Part shown: positions 38,845 to 45,062 of the stretch, in pieces
Numbering within the stretch: position 1 is the stretch's first letter
How the letters are laid out: each line of letters begins with the position of its first letter
Assembly (NCBI GenBank): GCA_964017185.1
Contig: OZ024878.1
Coordinates: 3,968,151-4,032,150 of the forward strand
Direction: 5' to 3'
Length of the DNA: 64,000 nt
Source of the DNA: Rugalucina vietnamica
Taxonomy: Eukaryota > Mollusca > Bivalvia > Lucinida > Lucinidae
Notes under the pieces: generated by a model
What the model saw: only the letters and a program-made list of their open reading frames with translations
The model's database searches: none
Told to the model about the DNA's origin: nothing
Program-made: the position numbers and the translations under genes

Positions 38845-41800
38845 TTATGTCATGCACATAGTGTTTTAAACACCTGTAGTAGTAACATATACATGTAGTT
38901 TGATACAAATTGTACAGTTAAATTTTCATATATTGGTAGATAGTTGACACTTTTTTGCACATTTTAATGTTGTGTTCTTCTTGTAGATTTAATTTTGTTA
39001 CTTTTTAGGACTACTGTGAAATGGAGTCTTGAAATCATGTTATAAATCATGGGTGCTAATTTTGATATGAACATTTTTGTGGAAGGCATCCTGTATGGTT
39101 TTTAAAGTATAAAAAGTAAAATTTGGCATAATTTTGTTTTACTGCACGTCTTACAGAAGAAATGTACACACAAAGTGTACAAGAAAAGATAATTAGTAGT
39201 CAAAGATTGGAAAACCTTTAATCAGCATGCAGAATTTCAGCTAAAAACAGACATTCAAAACATGGCACTCACAGATTGAAGTATATTCCACTATCCTTTC
39301 TACTTGTAATTCTTTAAAACCTCTAAATATTTCTATCTTTTGCTTTTACAGCCACCCAGCTCCACAAGTATGTGAATGTTGAGGTTGACCCTACAGGACG
39401 TAGTGAGCGACCGGAGTGGGCCACAGCGAGATACCATGCCCACTACAGTCCACAGTGCAGCTTTGAACTACAAGTCCAGTGGATGGTCTCTACAGGAGGG
39501 ATACTTGGAGACTTGGTAAGTTGTAACTAGGGGGTGGAGCCTATTGTTTCTAAGGGGTGGAGTGAGTGACAGCAAGATATCATGCCCTCTATAATCCACA
39601 TTGTGGGTTTGAACAACAAGTCCAGTGGATGGTTTCTACAGGAGGCATACTTGGAGACTTGGTAAGTTATAACTAGGGGGTGGAGCTTATGTTTGTAAGG
39701 GGTGGAGTGAGTGACAGCTAGTTAACACGCCCACCACAGTCCACAGTGTAGGTTTGACCTATAGGTTTGACCTACAAGTGCAGTGGGTGCTCTCAACAGG
39801 AGGGATGCTGGGAGACTTGTAAGTTGTGACTAGGGGGTGGAGCTTGTTGTTTCTATGGGGTGGAGTGAGTGACAGGGAGATATCATGCCCCCTGTAGTCC
39901 ACAGTGTAGCTTTGAACTACAAGTCCAGTGGATGGTTTCTACAGGAGGGATACTTGGGGACTTGATATGAATTAATTTCAAAACTCTGAAAATTGACAAT
40001 TGCTAACTAACAAAGTGTCTCCCATATAGCAAATGAGAGCATTTCTTAATGCTAACATCATCAAGGGGTGAATGGATGTCAATGATTCACTATGTCCCTT
40101 GTTAAGTAGTGTAAAAATTTCTTGGGTCAAAGGTTTGATTGTCATAGGCCACTTATCATAAATGTTATAATATTTGGTAATTCTGTATTATGTCAATCCT
40201 TCTAAGCTTAGCTATCAAACTTGGGGTATATGAAAATTTAGAAAAGTTAAATTCTTAAAACTTGTCATTTCATGTGTTTACAGATCTACAACTGGGCACG
40301 GAAGGCCGGTGCCTGTGGGTTCCACCTGCTGCCTGTTCCTACTGATCCCTTCGCCCTACCCACAGCGCCTGACTCTGACCCACTGAGAGGACCTATCTTT
40401 ATACCACTGAATACTCTGTGTATAGACTCTAGTCACGGGGGAGAACTGTTCTATGGTAAGCTGAGTATATGAATCACATTTTGATCTATGAGAAAAACCC
40501 TTCGGTTTTTGGCATAGAGTAAACCCATCTGATCAGTAACTTTGATTTTTCTGCATAGGAAACACAATTCCTGTAGTGAGTGCTCTTTAGCTCACCTTTA
40601 AGCCGTAGACTCACACTGACAGGTGAGCTTATAGGACAGGCAGGCATCCGTATGTCCATTGTCTTCCACCCTTCTCAAAGATCTTTAAAACCCCATGGCC
40701 AATCAAAGCCAATTTTTACAGGAAGCATCTATAGGAAGGGGGAACCAATGTGTGTATTAATAATCCAGGTCACATGACCAAGCTGACCACCATGCCAGTA
40801 TATGGTAAAAACCCATTAAAAATCTTCTCCTGTGGAATGGTGGACCAATTTCAACGAAACTTGGCATGTATCTTTGCGGACAAATCTCTACAATGTGTAC
40901 ATAAATCATGTCCCTGTGATGACCTTGACCTATTTTTGGGCCAAGGTCAACATAGATTATGATAGCCTATGCATCTGAATGGGGAAAACTCATAAATTAA
41001 CATTTTATTGGATTTATACATAACCTTTGCTTTTAAGCAAAAAGCAGCTTTAATCTGTTTTTTCTTGTTGTAGGTCATGATGAGGAGACCCGCTCACAGA
41101 AACTTCTACATCTGCAGGAAACCATCATAAACAGGTGAAGTATTCATCCTGTTCCTAGTTAAATATAGTTTAATAGTAAAAATCACAAAGTTGACTCTTG
41201 AACATTTAGAAGAGGTGTATATGTATGTAATCTGAGTATTTTTCTTGTCTTATACAAAATACTCAAATCTGCAACATAGCCCCGGGCAGCACGGTGGCCC
41301 AGTGATTAGTGCGCCCAACTCAGGATCCCTGTTAGGGGTTCATATCATACTGGTGCCCGGTAGTACCCTTAAGAGTTTAGACACATTGACTTCCAGGACT
41401 ACTGGTTAATTGGTTTATACTGGTTACTGTGATATGTAATCATCAGCGTTACAGTCAAAAGTTTGGCTGGATTTCTTGTACTAAAATTCACAGGAAAGAT
41501 GCACCGTTTGAGATGGGGCAAAGCCATTTAATACTATGATTATTATATGTACATTAATACCCAGGAAGCAATGGAACAATCTCAACATGACTGAAAAATT
41601 GTTGATTTGGATATTTAACCCTAAAATAAAGTAAACAAGAAATCCTCATAGATCATATATGTATATTGCAGGTATGGTTTCATGCCTACAAATGTCCGTA
41701 TTCCCAACAAATCCTCGTACATGTACTCCCAGTATGAGGAGTATCAGCAGTATGTTCACTGTACCGGGGGAATGTTTATACTCATTGAACAAAGTCACTG

Positions 41801-42137
41801 CAGTAAATCACCGTTAGTCAAATCACCGGTAGTCAAGTCACCAATCCCTAAAGAGAGGTACTTTGGAAGTTTAGGGAAGAAATCTTCGTCGGAACTTCGG
41901 AAAGACTATATCGCGAGACAAGCTAGTCATACACTGAGCCAATCAACATTGGAATCAGAGTCCAAGATAGGGTTCCTGTGGTCATGGAACTATATGTCGT
42001 CCAAAAGATGGCGCTCTGGTAACACTGGGGACGAACATTTTCAGGATAAGGTGCTGCGGGATTTCCGCGCCTTCTGTTCTAACGAGGAGAATAGACTGAA
42101 AGAATTCTGGGACGACTACCATCAGATATATTCCTAA
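10019..42137 (+). CDS. DEPDC5: DEPDC5/Iml1 homologue, C-terminal 14 exons (gene continues left of window)
   Basis: DEPDC5 is the subunit of the GATOR1 complex (with NPRL2 and NPRL3) that acts on RagA/B at the lysosome and restrains mTORC1 when amino acids are low. Fourteen exons with consistent GT-AG junctions and phases join into about 755 residues. Landmarks in order are [13 protein letters not shown] and [54 protein letters not shown], then the DEP domain ([26 protein letters not shown]), then the C-terminal domain (FIPLN, YGFMP, GDEHF, DFRAFC). They follow the human protein from its middle (SHEN) region to the end. The linker before the DEP domain is far shorter than in human. The N-terminal and SABA parts are not in the window. 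Introns total about 30 kb and are packed with repeats. Confidence 0.95.
10440..11418. mobile_element. TA-flanked element with a second element nested inside
   Basis: Outer ends CAGGTCAACCTCATCATAAC and complement of GTTATAATGAGGTTAACTG type, with TA at 10438-10439 and 11419-11420. They resemble the 57727 MITE ends. Inside, GACCTGTCAAC at 10621 and GTTGACAGGTC ending near 11396 look like the ends of an inserted element of about 775 bp. The right edge lies 18 bp before DEPDC5 exon b. Confidence 0.65.
11439..11532 (+). CDS. DEPDC5: DEPDC5 exon b
   Basis: Acceptor GTTTTCAG, donor GTGGGT. Encodes [10 protein letters not shown] then [12 protein letters not shown], matching the VFEEFICQRLMQ segment of DEPDC5. 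The first base completes the codon left by exon a. An inverted-repeat element ends 18 bp upstream. Confidence 0.92.
11772..11936 (+). mobile_element. SINE remnant before DEPDC5 exon c
   Basis: Worn head, then TTGTGTCTTTAAGCAAA, GCATTACTGAAAAACTGTTG, ACAGGGATGTTCAACC and a CTAACAAACAAC tail ending a few bases before the exon c acceptor. Confidence 0.7.
11944..12096 (+). CDS. DEPDC5: DEPDC5 exon c
   Basis: Acceptor TTTTCAG, donor GTGAGT, 51 whole codons. Begins [15 protein letters not shown] and runs through a serine/proline-rich stretch to RPREEQS, matching GYQIIV...LSSSP...NRPEEEDQ in human. A (TG)n(G)n tract follows about 30 bp after the donor. Confidence 0.93.
12124..12168. repeat. (TG)n followed by a G run
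   Basis: TG dinucleotides then about 18 G, directly before a MITE. Confidence 0.9.
12171..12404 (+). mobile_element. MITE M1 copy
   Basis: Full palindrome (CTTCGCGGTTACCGCAAAG). It directly follows the (TG)n(G)n tract, where the first bases of its left end are altered. Confidence 0.9.
12588..12735 (+). mobile_element. MITE M1, right part missing
   Basis: Left end TGAGCTGCCTCACGAGAAAA through GCACTGATTAG, then unrelated sequence. The right half is absent. Confidence 0.82.
12877..13106 (+). mobile_element. MITE M1 copy, 24 bp before DEPDC5 exon d
   Basis: Diverged ends (TGAGCTGCAACACGAAAACG...GACAGGGCTCA) with the standard palindrome. Its right edge lies 24 bp from the exon at 13131. Confidence 0.85.
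13131..13216 (+). CDS. DEPDC5: DEPDC5 exon d
   Basis: Acceptor TTGTTTCAG. Encodes [20 protein letters not shown] and TVTRYRP, matching the LSMGRTFHKVTL...TVTRYLP core. The donor is GTCAGT and the exon leaves in phase 2. A MITE ends 24 bp before it. Confidence 0.93.
13272..13392 (+). mobile_element. MITE2 (hairpin, GGCGTCCC family), short copy
   Basis: AAGCCTGGCATCC, GGGACATAGGCAAACAGTAT, GATGCTGCATTCTGTGGCATC hairpin, GGGGCTATTCTATTTGCTTA. It is preceded by TTAA. Confidence 0.75.
13610..13846 (+). mobile_element. MITE M1 copy, 22 bp before DEPDC5 exon e
   Basis: Subtype with TGAGCCACGATGCGAGAAAA and a CTGTGCAGTTACTGCACAG centre. Only AATAGTAACCATTCATTTTCAG separates it from the exon; 'TAAC' could serve as the branch site. 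Confidence 0.88.
13869..14043 (+). CDS. DEPDC5: DEPDC5 exon e (parent of the 14.1-17.5 kb copies)
   Basis: Acceptor TTTTCAG, donor GTAAGT, 175 bp. Encodes [34 protein letters not shown] and [15 protein letters not shown], closely matching VSCWVEF...[14 protein letters not shown] in human. A MITE ends 22 bp upstream. The 3' 65 bp or so, with donor and intron, is copied eight more times downstream. Confidence 0.95.
14570..14790 (+). mobile_element. MITE2 copy inside exon-e repeat
   Basis: Starts after TTAA with TCGTTTAAGCCTGGCGTCCC, has a GACGCCGCAGAATGCGGCGTC hairpin, and ends ATCAAATTTGGG before TTAA. TTAA at both ends suggests piggyBac-like target use. Confidence 0.82.
14801..16293 (+). mobile_element. 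H2: tandem-core HINE-like element
   Basis: 5' hairpin GCTCACCTGAGCC...GGCTCACAGGTGAGC, GTCCGTCGTC stretch, about seven units of ~190 bp (AAAATCTTCTTCTCTGAAAC, GCCCCTGGGGTCAAATTTGG), 3' palindrome GGACCAATGGTCC then TCT. Inserted in an exon-e copy; empty sites at about 16872 and 17421 show no target duplication. Confidence 0.82.
16638..16867 (+). mobile_element. MITE2 copy inside exon-e repeat
   Basis: Nearly identical to the 14570 copy and at the same place in the exon-copy unit, so it was copied with the unit. Hairpin arm CGCCGCATTCTCCGCAGAAT is longer than in the other copies. Confidence 0.85.
17196..17416 (+). mobile_element. MITE2 copy inside exon-e repeat
   Basis: Third copy at the same relative site, TTAA at both ends. 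The sequence after it (TGTTTTTAGGGTTTC) is the empty site of element H2. Confidence 0.85.
17841..18047 (+). CDS. DEPDC5: DEPDC5 exon f
   Basis: Acceptor TTTCTTTCAG, donor GTATGT, 69 codons. Encodes [33 protein letters not shown], then [12 protein letters not shown], matching SLKFWRTRFLLLPAC, ITEGEAHCDIYG and LNRIRRRHRSDR. It joins in phase 0 directly to exon e, so the eight copies in between are not needed for the frame. Confidence 0.95.
18069..18302 (+). mobile_element. MITE M1 copy, 21 bp after DEPDC5 exon f donor
   Basis: GAGCCGCCTCGTGGGAAAAC at the left, CATGAAGCGGCTCA at the right. It begins 21 bp downstream of the 5' splice site at 18047. Confidence 0.9.
18519..18607 (+). CDS. DEPDC5: DEPDC5 exon g
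   Basis: Acceptor TATTCCAG, donor GTAAGT. Encodes an acidic/serine linker ([14 protein letters not shown]) then [14 protein letters not shown], which corresponds to the LTEILEAMKHPS helix just before the DEP domain. Leaves in phase 2. Confidence 0.87.
19118..19250 (+). CDS. DEPDC5: DEPDC5 exon h, first half of DEP domain
   Basis: Acceptor TTTACAG, donor GTAATC. Encodes [20 protein letters not shown] then [13 protein letters not shown] and AIALLQ, matching [21 protein letters not shown] and VHWLVNHVEG in human. The phase fits exon g. Confidence 0.95.
19303..19539 (-). mobile_element. MITE M1 copy
   Basis: Reverse orientation, GAGCCACGCGATTAG left end, CTGTGCAGTAACTGCACAG centre, CACGGCTCA right end. 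Confidence 0.88.
20044..22005 (+). mobile_element. H3: tandem-core HINE-like element (same ends as H2)
   Basis: Same 5' hairpin (GCTCACCTGAGCC/GGCTCACAAGGTGAGC), CGTCCGTCCGTC stretch, then about four units of ~450 bp (CACATGACCAAGATGGCCGC, GTGATGACCTTGACC, CCACCCCGGGGCAATATAC) and the GGACCATTGGTCCTCT end. The ends match H2 but the core is different. Confidence 0.82.
22082..22212 (-). mobile_element. MITE M1, internally deleted
   Basis: Keeps GCATGAGAAAACCAACAG, GTGAAAACAAAGACGC, then jumps to the CATCTTCTGTGACTGCACAG part and the GGTTTTCTCATGACACGACTC end. The palindrome core is gone. Confidence 0.78.
22374..22482 (+). CDS. DEPDC5: DEPDC5 exon i, second half of DEP domain
   Basis: Acceptor AATTTTCAG, donor GTAAGA. 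Encodes [19 protein letters not shown] and [14 protein letters not shown], matching [21 protein letters not shown]. Leaves in phase 1. The next exon recognised is 15 kb downstream. Confidence 0.94.
22815..23012 (+). mobile_element. tRNA-derived SINE
   Basis: Head with AATGGTTAGTGCG and GGTTTCGAACCCC boxes, TTGTGTCCTTGAGTAAGGC body, CATCCCGACATGACTCGAAA and GTTGACTGGGGCATAGAAAC end. Confidence 0.82.
24838..24935 (-). mobile_element. tRNA-like SINE head
   Basis: On the - strand CTCAAACGGTAAGAGAGAGA and GGTTCGTGCCC resemble A and B boxes. No clover-leaf could be drawn, so it is not called a tRNA gene. Confidence 0.4.
25236..25320. repeat. (TTTA)n / T-run / G-run low complexity
   Basis: ATTT repeats, long T tracts and a terminal G run inside the 24.2-27.8 kb inverted repeat. 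Confidence 0.9.
29690..30300. repeat. Degenerate CGTACGA-rich repeat, relative of 8590
   Basis: Loose GATCATCGTGCGA, GGCATCGTACGATTTC, CCTTACGATCACTGTACGGG and, at 30185-30300, GTCTGTACAATTTTTTGTCA, GGCCGCACGATCATCGCA. It pairs loosely with the 8.6-9.0 kb block. Confidence 0.5.
30643..34158 (+). mobile_element. H4: 3.5 kb tandem-core element with two heads
   Basis: Hairpin head ATACCCCCCGCAAAACGAAG/TTTTAGGGGGGTATACTG at 30643 and again at 32165, each followed by CAGCCTGTCCGTCATTCCG-type repeats. The core has about 18 units of ~185 bp (GTGAAATCAACTCCTCCTAG, GAAGATGTGCATGAAGAATT). The right end is GCGGGGGGTATACTGAAAGC. Either two elements in tandem or a duplication that includes the head. Confidence 0.8.
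34895..36975. repeat. ~186 bp tandem array, each unit with an X-box-like palindrome
   Basis: Twelve palindromes of GTTGCCATGGCAAC type start at 34906, 35087, about 35272, 35481, 35658, 35845, 36023, 36209, 36396, 36582, 36768 and 36956, with spacings of 177-209 bp, mostly 186. From about 35480 two unit types alternate (GTTGCTATGGCAACCGTG and GTCGCCATGGCAACCAGG). CAGTCTACTGAA recurs between them. The motif fits the X-box bound by RFX factors. Confidence 0.88.
37275..37475 (+). mobile_element. tRNA-derived SINE
   Basis: Head TTGTGGTAGAGCATCAGGC and GGATTTGATTCCC boxes, GTCCTTGAGCAAGACAC body, GTTGACAGGGATGTTAAACC and ACAAACCAACAA tail. It lies between the X-box array and DEPDC5 exon j. Confidence 0.85.
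37639..37851 (+). CDS. DEPDC5: DEPDC5 exon j
   Basis: Acceptor TGTTTCAG, donor GTAATT. Encodes [20 protein letters not shown] and [18 protein letters not shown], ending TWAQQS. It fits the C-terminal domain segment corresponding to FQRKWFEVAFV in human, and the phases match both neighbours. A partial copy follows at once. Confidence 0.88.
37874..38003 (+). pseudogene. Partial copy of DEPDC5 exon j
   Basis: Begins at DQVS of exon j and runs to the same TCAG/GTAATT donor, with an uninterrupted frame. Relative to the parent there are three amino-acid changes (F to S, S to N, V to F) and about six silent changes. Only about 22 bp separate it from the parent. The nearest AG (CTCAG) puts a TAG stop in the required frame, so use as an alternative exon is unlikely. 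Confidence 0.85.
38423..38700 (+). mobile_element. tRNA-derived SINE with AAAT tail repeat
   Basis: Head AGTGGTAGAGCATCAGACTC and GGTTCGATTCC boxes, same GTCCTTGAGCAAGGCAT body. The tail diverges (GTGGGACTTTGATTGCACC) and ends in (AAAT)n at about 38655-38690. Confidence 0.82.
38801..38840. repeat. Poly(A) tract
   Basis: About 40 A in a row in the intron between DEPDC5 exons j and k. No retroelement body was recognised upstream on this strand. Confidence 0.9.
39352..39515 (+). CDS. DEPDC5: DEPDC5 exon k
   Basis: Acceptor TTTTACAG, donor GTAAGT. Encodes [40 protein letters not shown], matching VTLDVDVNNRTDRLEW and SLNAAFEIKLHWMAVTA. Three degraded partial copies follow. Confidence 0.93.
39540..39966 (+). 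repeat. Three degraded copies of DEPDC5 exon k and its donor
   Basis: After the parent exon, the block GGGTGGAGTGAGTGACAG..., then exon 3' end ([14 protein letters not shown]), recurs with a period of about 150 bp. The first copy keeps GTAAGTT. The second has an internal 15 bp duplication (GGTTTGACCTATA). The third has lost its donor (TTGATATG). Confidence 0.85.
40284..40455 (+). CDS. DEPDC5: DEPDC5 exon l
   Basis: Acceptor TTTACAG, donor GTAAGC. Encodes [39 protein letters not shown], matching GFLLVPVLEGPFALPS and DPLRAQLFIPLN. Confidence 0.95.
40588..41000 (+). mobile_element. H5: truncated H3-type element
   Basis: Head TAGCTCACCTTTAAGCC...CAGGTGAGCTTATAGG and one H3-type core unit (GGTCACATGACCAAGCTGAC, GTGATGACCTTGACC). 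No 3' end was found. Confidence 0.75.
41074..41134 (+). CDS. DEPDC5: DEPDC5 exon m
   Basis: Short 61 bp exon between TTGTAG and GTGAAG. Encodes [20 protein letters not shown], equivalent to the LFQEAIAHR helix. Enters with two bases of a split codon and leaves in phase 2. Confidence 0.9.
41283..41640 (+). mobile_element. tRNA-derived SINE, interrupted
   Basis: Head GCAGCACGGTGGCCCAGTGA/TTAGTGCGCCC at the left; the GACTGAAAAATTGTTGATTT and ATTTAACCCTAAA end lies at about 41588-41630, with about 180 bp of other sequence between. Confidence 0.65.
41672..42137 (+). CDS. DEPDC5: DEPDC5 last exon with stop
   Basis: Acceptor TATTGCAG. Encodes [34 protein letters not shown], a basic serine-rich loop with a [16 protein letters not shown] near-repeat, then [37 protein letters not shown] and a TAA stop. 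It matches RFGFVQDK, YIHVTGTVFLQL, GYNWAYNTM...WRSSATGDEKF and DFTDFCINRDNRLVTFW at the human C-terminus. Confidence 0.96.
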
Positions 42138-42210
42138 GGATCATGGGAATTGTTGTTGTATCAATTCATGGGTGCCATATTGTTGAACAGTGAGATTTAT
42201 TGTTCGAAAT

Positions 42211-42216
42211 ATTAAA
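42211..42216 (+). promoter_or_regulatory. DEPDC5: Possible DEPDC5 polyadenylation signal (ATTAAA)
   Basis: ATTAAA lies 74 bp after the DEPDC5 stop, in AT-rich sequence, and is the nearest recognisable signal variant. No transcript end can be seen. Confidence 0.3.
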
Positions 42217-42275
42217 TTCAATCACTTTACTGATCATTATCATGGAGAACCCATTAAACATGTGTACTAAAGAAA

Positions 42276-42491
42276 TGAGCAGTCTCGTGAGAAAACCAAC
42301 AATGTGGTTTCTGAACAGGTCTGACACAAATCAGGCTGTACAGTCACAGAAGATGGCTAGAGGCTTGAAATTTTGGATTTAAAAAGAAGAGAAAGTGTAC
42401 TATCCGTGTAGCGAAAACAAAGGCGCTGATCAGTGATCTGCACCTTTGTTTTCACCTAGGCAGATTGTTGGTTTTCCCATGTGGCGGCTCA
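42276..42491 (+). mobile_element. MITE M1 copy after DEPDC5 stop
   Basis: TGAGCAGTCTCGTGAGAAAA to GTGGCGGCTCA, AA on both sides, centre shortened. It starts 139 bp after the stop, so it may be in the DEPDC5 3' UTR. Confidence 0.9.
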
Positions 42492-42801
42492 AATGGTTCT
42501 GACCATATGACTGTAGGCTTACCTTCACCAATGCAATGGATTGATTAACTAGGCTTTAAGGAGTTCTCTTAAGGGAGCATGAAACATCTTGCTTGATTCT
42601 CATAAGAGTAAAACACTAACAGTACATGTGTTGGCAATATTGCTAGTATAAAATCTGTTCATTCTATTTTGAAAGTTTTGTGCTGATTCTTTTAATTTCA
42701 TAGCTAAGTGAGTACAAAAAATTACAACCCTCTGAGATTTATTTCAGAAGACAAAAACCGTCTGTGATAATTTTGTTGTAGATTAAATCATTGTTGAAAA
42801 T

Positions 42802-43008
42802 TGAGCCGCGTTATGAGAAAACCAACAATGCGGTTTCCGAACAGTTCCGACACAAACTAAGCTGTACAAGCACAGAAGATGGCAAGAGGCTGGAAATTTT
42901 GGATTTAAAAAGTAAAAGAATCCTAATATCCGTGTAGCCAAAACAAAGGCACTGATCAGCTTCACAGATCAGCTTTGCAAAATGTTGGTTTTCTCATGGC
43001 GCAGCTCA
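42802..43008 (+). mobile_element. MITE M1 copy, intergenic
   Basis: TGAGCCGCGTTATGAGAAAA to GGCGCAGCTCA; the central palindrome is partly lost. Confidence 0.87.
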
Positions 43009-43424
43009 AAATGGATATATGTATGAAAATAAATCAAAATGAAAGTAATCATTGTTCATTTATTTATTTATTATCATTGTTAAAAGGCCAAAACAAGATT
43101 CTGAATTTACAGTGGTTAAGTTACTCGCCTGGTAAAATGGGGATAATAAGTTCAACCAAGAGTGGATGAGACTTGAAACTGAGGTCCCATGACAATTTTC
43201 CAAGACAAACTGGTGCCATTGGACATAATGTGATGAAGGCTGGAGACTATACTGTGCCTAATGTGTTAAGTCCTGACTTTCAGATAAAAACTCTACACAA
43301 ACATAATGACTGTCATATAAAGGGTAATGTTCAAAATGAATTGATATTGATTTTAATAACCCTTCCACTTGTTTCTATCTGTGAGAAAAAGACATACAAC
43401 TTAGGGGGTTCTTATCTATCATTA

Positions 43425-44141
43425 ATAAGAGCTGTCGCAGGACAGCGTAGCTCGCCTGACTTGTGCTTTGCCACTAAATCTATTAAAATCTATGACCAAA
43501 GACATTCACCTCAATGTCACTCAGGTGGGTCGTGATGGTACAGCATAAAACTTCAGACCAATATCTACCAACATGCTATAAAGTTCAACTTGATCCATCT
43601 ACATATTTAATATAGACTTACAACATAAAATTTCTAAGTCTGTGACCTTGACCACAGGTGAGTCAAGATGCTACAGCATAAAACTTAAGAATAATATCGA
43701 ACAGCAAAGCATCAACTAGATCCATCCATCTGTTCCAGCAAGTCCGTAACCTTGACCTCAAGGTCACCCAGGTGGGTCATGATGGTACAGCATAAAACGT
43801 CAGACCAATATCTACCAACGTGCAAGTATCAACTTGATCCATGAACAACTTCAAGAGATGTAGACTTATAAAAACTTTAACCAAAAACTTTAACACAAAA
43901 TTTCTAAGTCCGTGACCTTGACCTCAAGGTTACCCAGGTGGGTCATGATGGTACAGCATAAAACTTCAGACCAATATCTACCAACATGCAAAGTATCAAC
44001 TTGATCCATCCACAACTTCAAGAGATATAGACTCATAAAAACTTTAACCAAAAACTTTAACATTTTGAGCAACGCCGACGCTTACGCCGACGCTGGGGTG
44101 ACTGCAACAGCTCTTCCTGTACTTCCGTACAGGCGAGCTAA
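43425..44141 (-). mobile_element. H6: H1-type element, reverse
   Basis: Starts GAGCTGTCGCAGGACAGCGT and ends TGTACTTCCGTACAGGCGAG, the reverse of H1, with three to four core units. It lies between the two genes. Confidence 0.78.
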
Positions 44142-44515
44142 AAACTGTTTTAATGTTCTTTGAAGCAATATTCTATATGGCCGAGCAAGCTTTCAATTTT
44201 AGAGTGAATAAAAGACTATTTGGTGTCCAGAAAAGGCAGTTTGCGCTGACCTGTCAGTTTTTCCCAACTGCATTGTGGGACAATGGCAATTTATACTGAA
44301 TATAGAGGAGAAAGGCTTTTAGTACATACACTGCCATCTACTGTAGTAACTAAATTTAAACTACCCAGCTTTTTATGTGGCCTTATTGTTTCCTCTATTC
44401 ACTGTTGCTTGTAATCCAAAACCTGGACTAACCAACCCTTTTCTAGAATGATAGACAGTCTTAGCATATGGTGCAATCAAATACCTTGAGAGCACTAGTT
44501 CATTCTATTTCATTG

Positions 44516-44640
44516 TCTACATTGACTGATTTGACACAAATTCAGTCCATGGTAAAATCATAAGTCCTGAAAGTTGATTTAAAGTCTGAGATGCTAATAG
44601 TTCTTCCTGTGCTTTGTCTACTATGACTTGACAGAATTTC
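44516..44640 (-). pseudogene. Partial copy of CWF19L1 last exon
   Basis: On the - strand it repeats GACAAAGC...CAGGAAGAACT through the TTTTACCATGGACTGA end of the terminal exon. A 2 bp insertion (CATCTCAGAC for CATCAGAC) shifts the frame. It lies downstream of the true stop, beyond a degraded MITE. Confidence 0.85.
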
Positions 44641-44686
44641 AGAGTTATAGCATTATTCTTTATCTTGGGCTTGTCTAGAATGGAAC

Positions 44687-44906
44687 ATTTGAGCAGTGTC
44701 AAGAGAAAACAGAATTATTTCCTTTGCGAAAACAAAGGCACAGATCAGCTGTGCAGTTATACTGTGCCTTTGTTTTTGCTACACTGATAGTAAGATTCCT
44801 CCTCTACTTATACCCAAAATGATTCTTTCTTCTGTGGGTATACAGGTTGGTTTGTGAGGCAGACCTTGTCGGAAACTCTCAAGACCAGTTTTCTTGCCTT
44901 GTGACT
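44687..44906 (-). mobile_element. Degraded MITE M1 in CWF19L1 3' region
   Basis: Recognisable by GCGAAAACAAAGGCAC, AGCTGTGCAGTTA and CTACTTATACCCAAAAT, with worn ends. It lies between the CWF19L1 stop and the copied exon piece. Confidence 0.8.
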
Positions 44907-44920
44907 TATTTGACACAGTT

Positions 44921-45062
44921 TCAGTCCATGGTAAAATCATAAGTCCTGAAAGCTGATTTAAAGTCTGATGCTAAGAGTCCTTCCTGAGCCTTGTCTACAC
45001 TGCACACTTTCCAGTCAACTCTGTCAGGCATGTTGAGAATTCCTGGACTTGCCAACGCCTCC
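44921..45062 (-). CDS. CWF19L1: CWF19L1 last exon with stop
   Basis: Acceptor CATTTCAG. Encodes [20 protein letters not shown] then [16 protein letters not shown] and TGA, matching [20 protein letters not shown] and FRKDFEPYDFTLDD. A degraded MITE follows in the presumed 3' UTR, then a partial copy of this exon. Confidence 0.95.
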
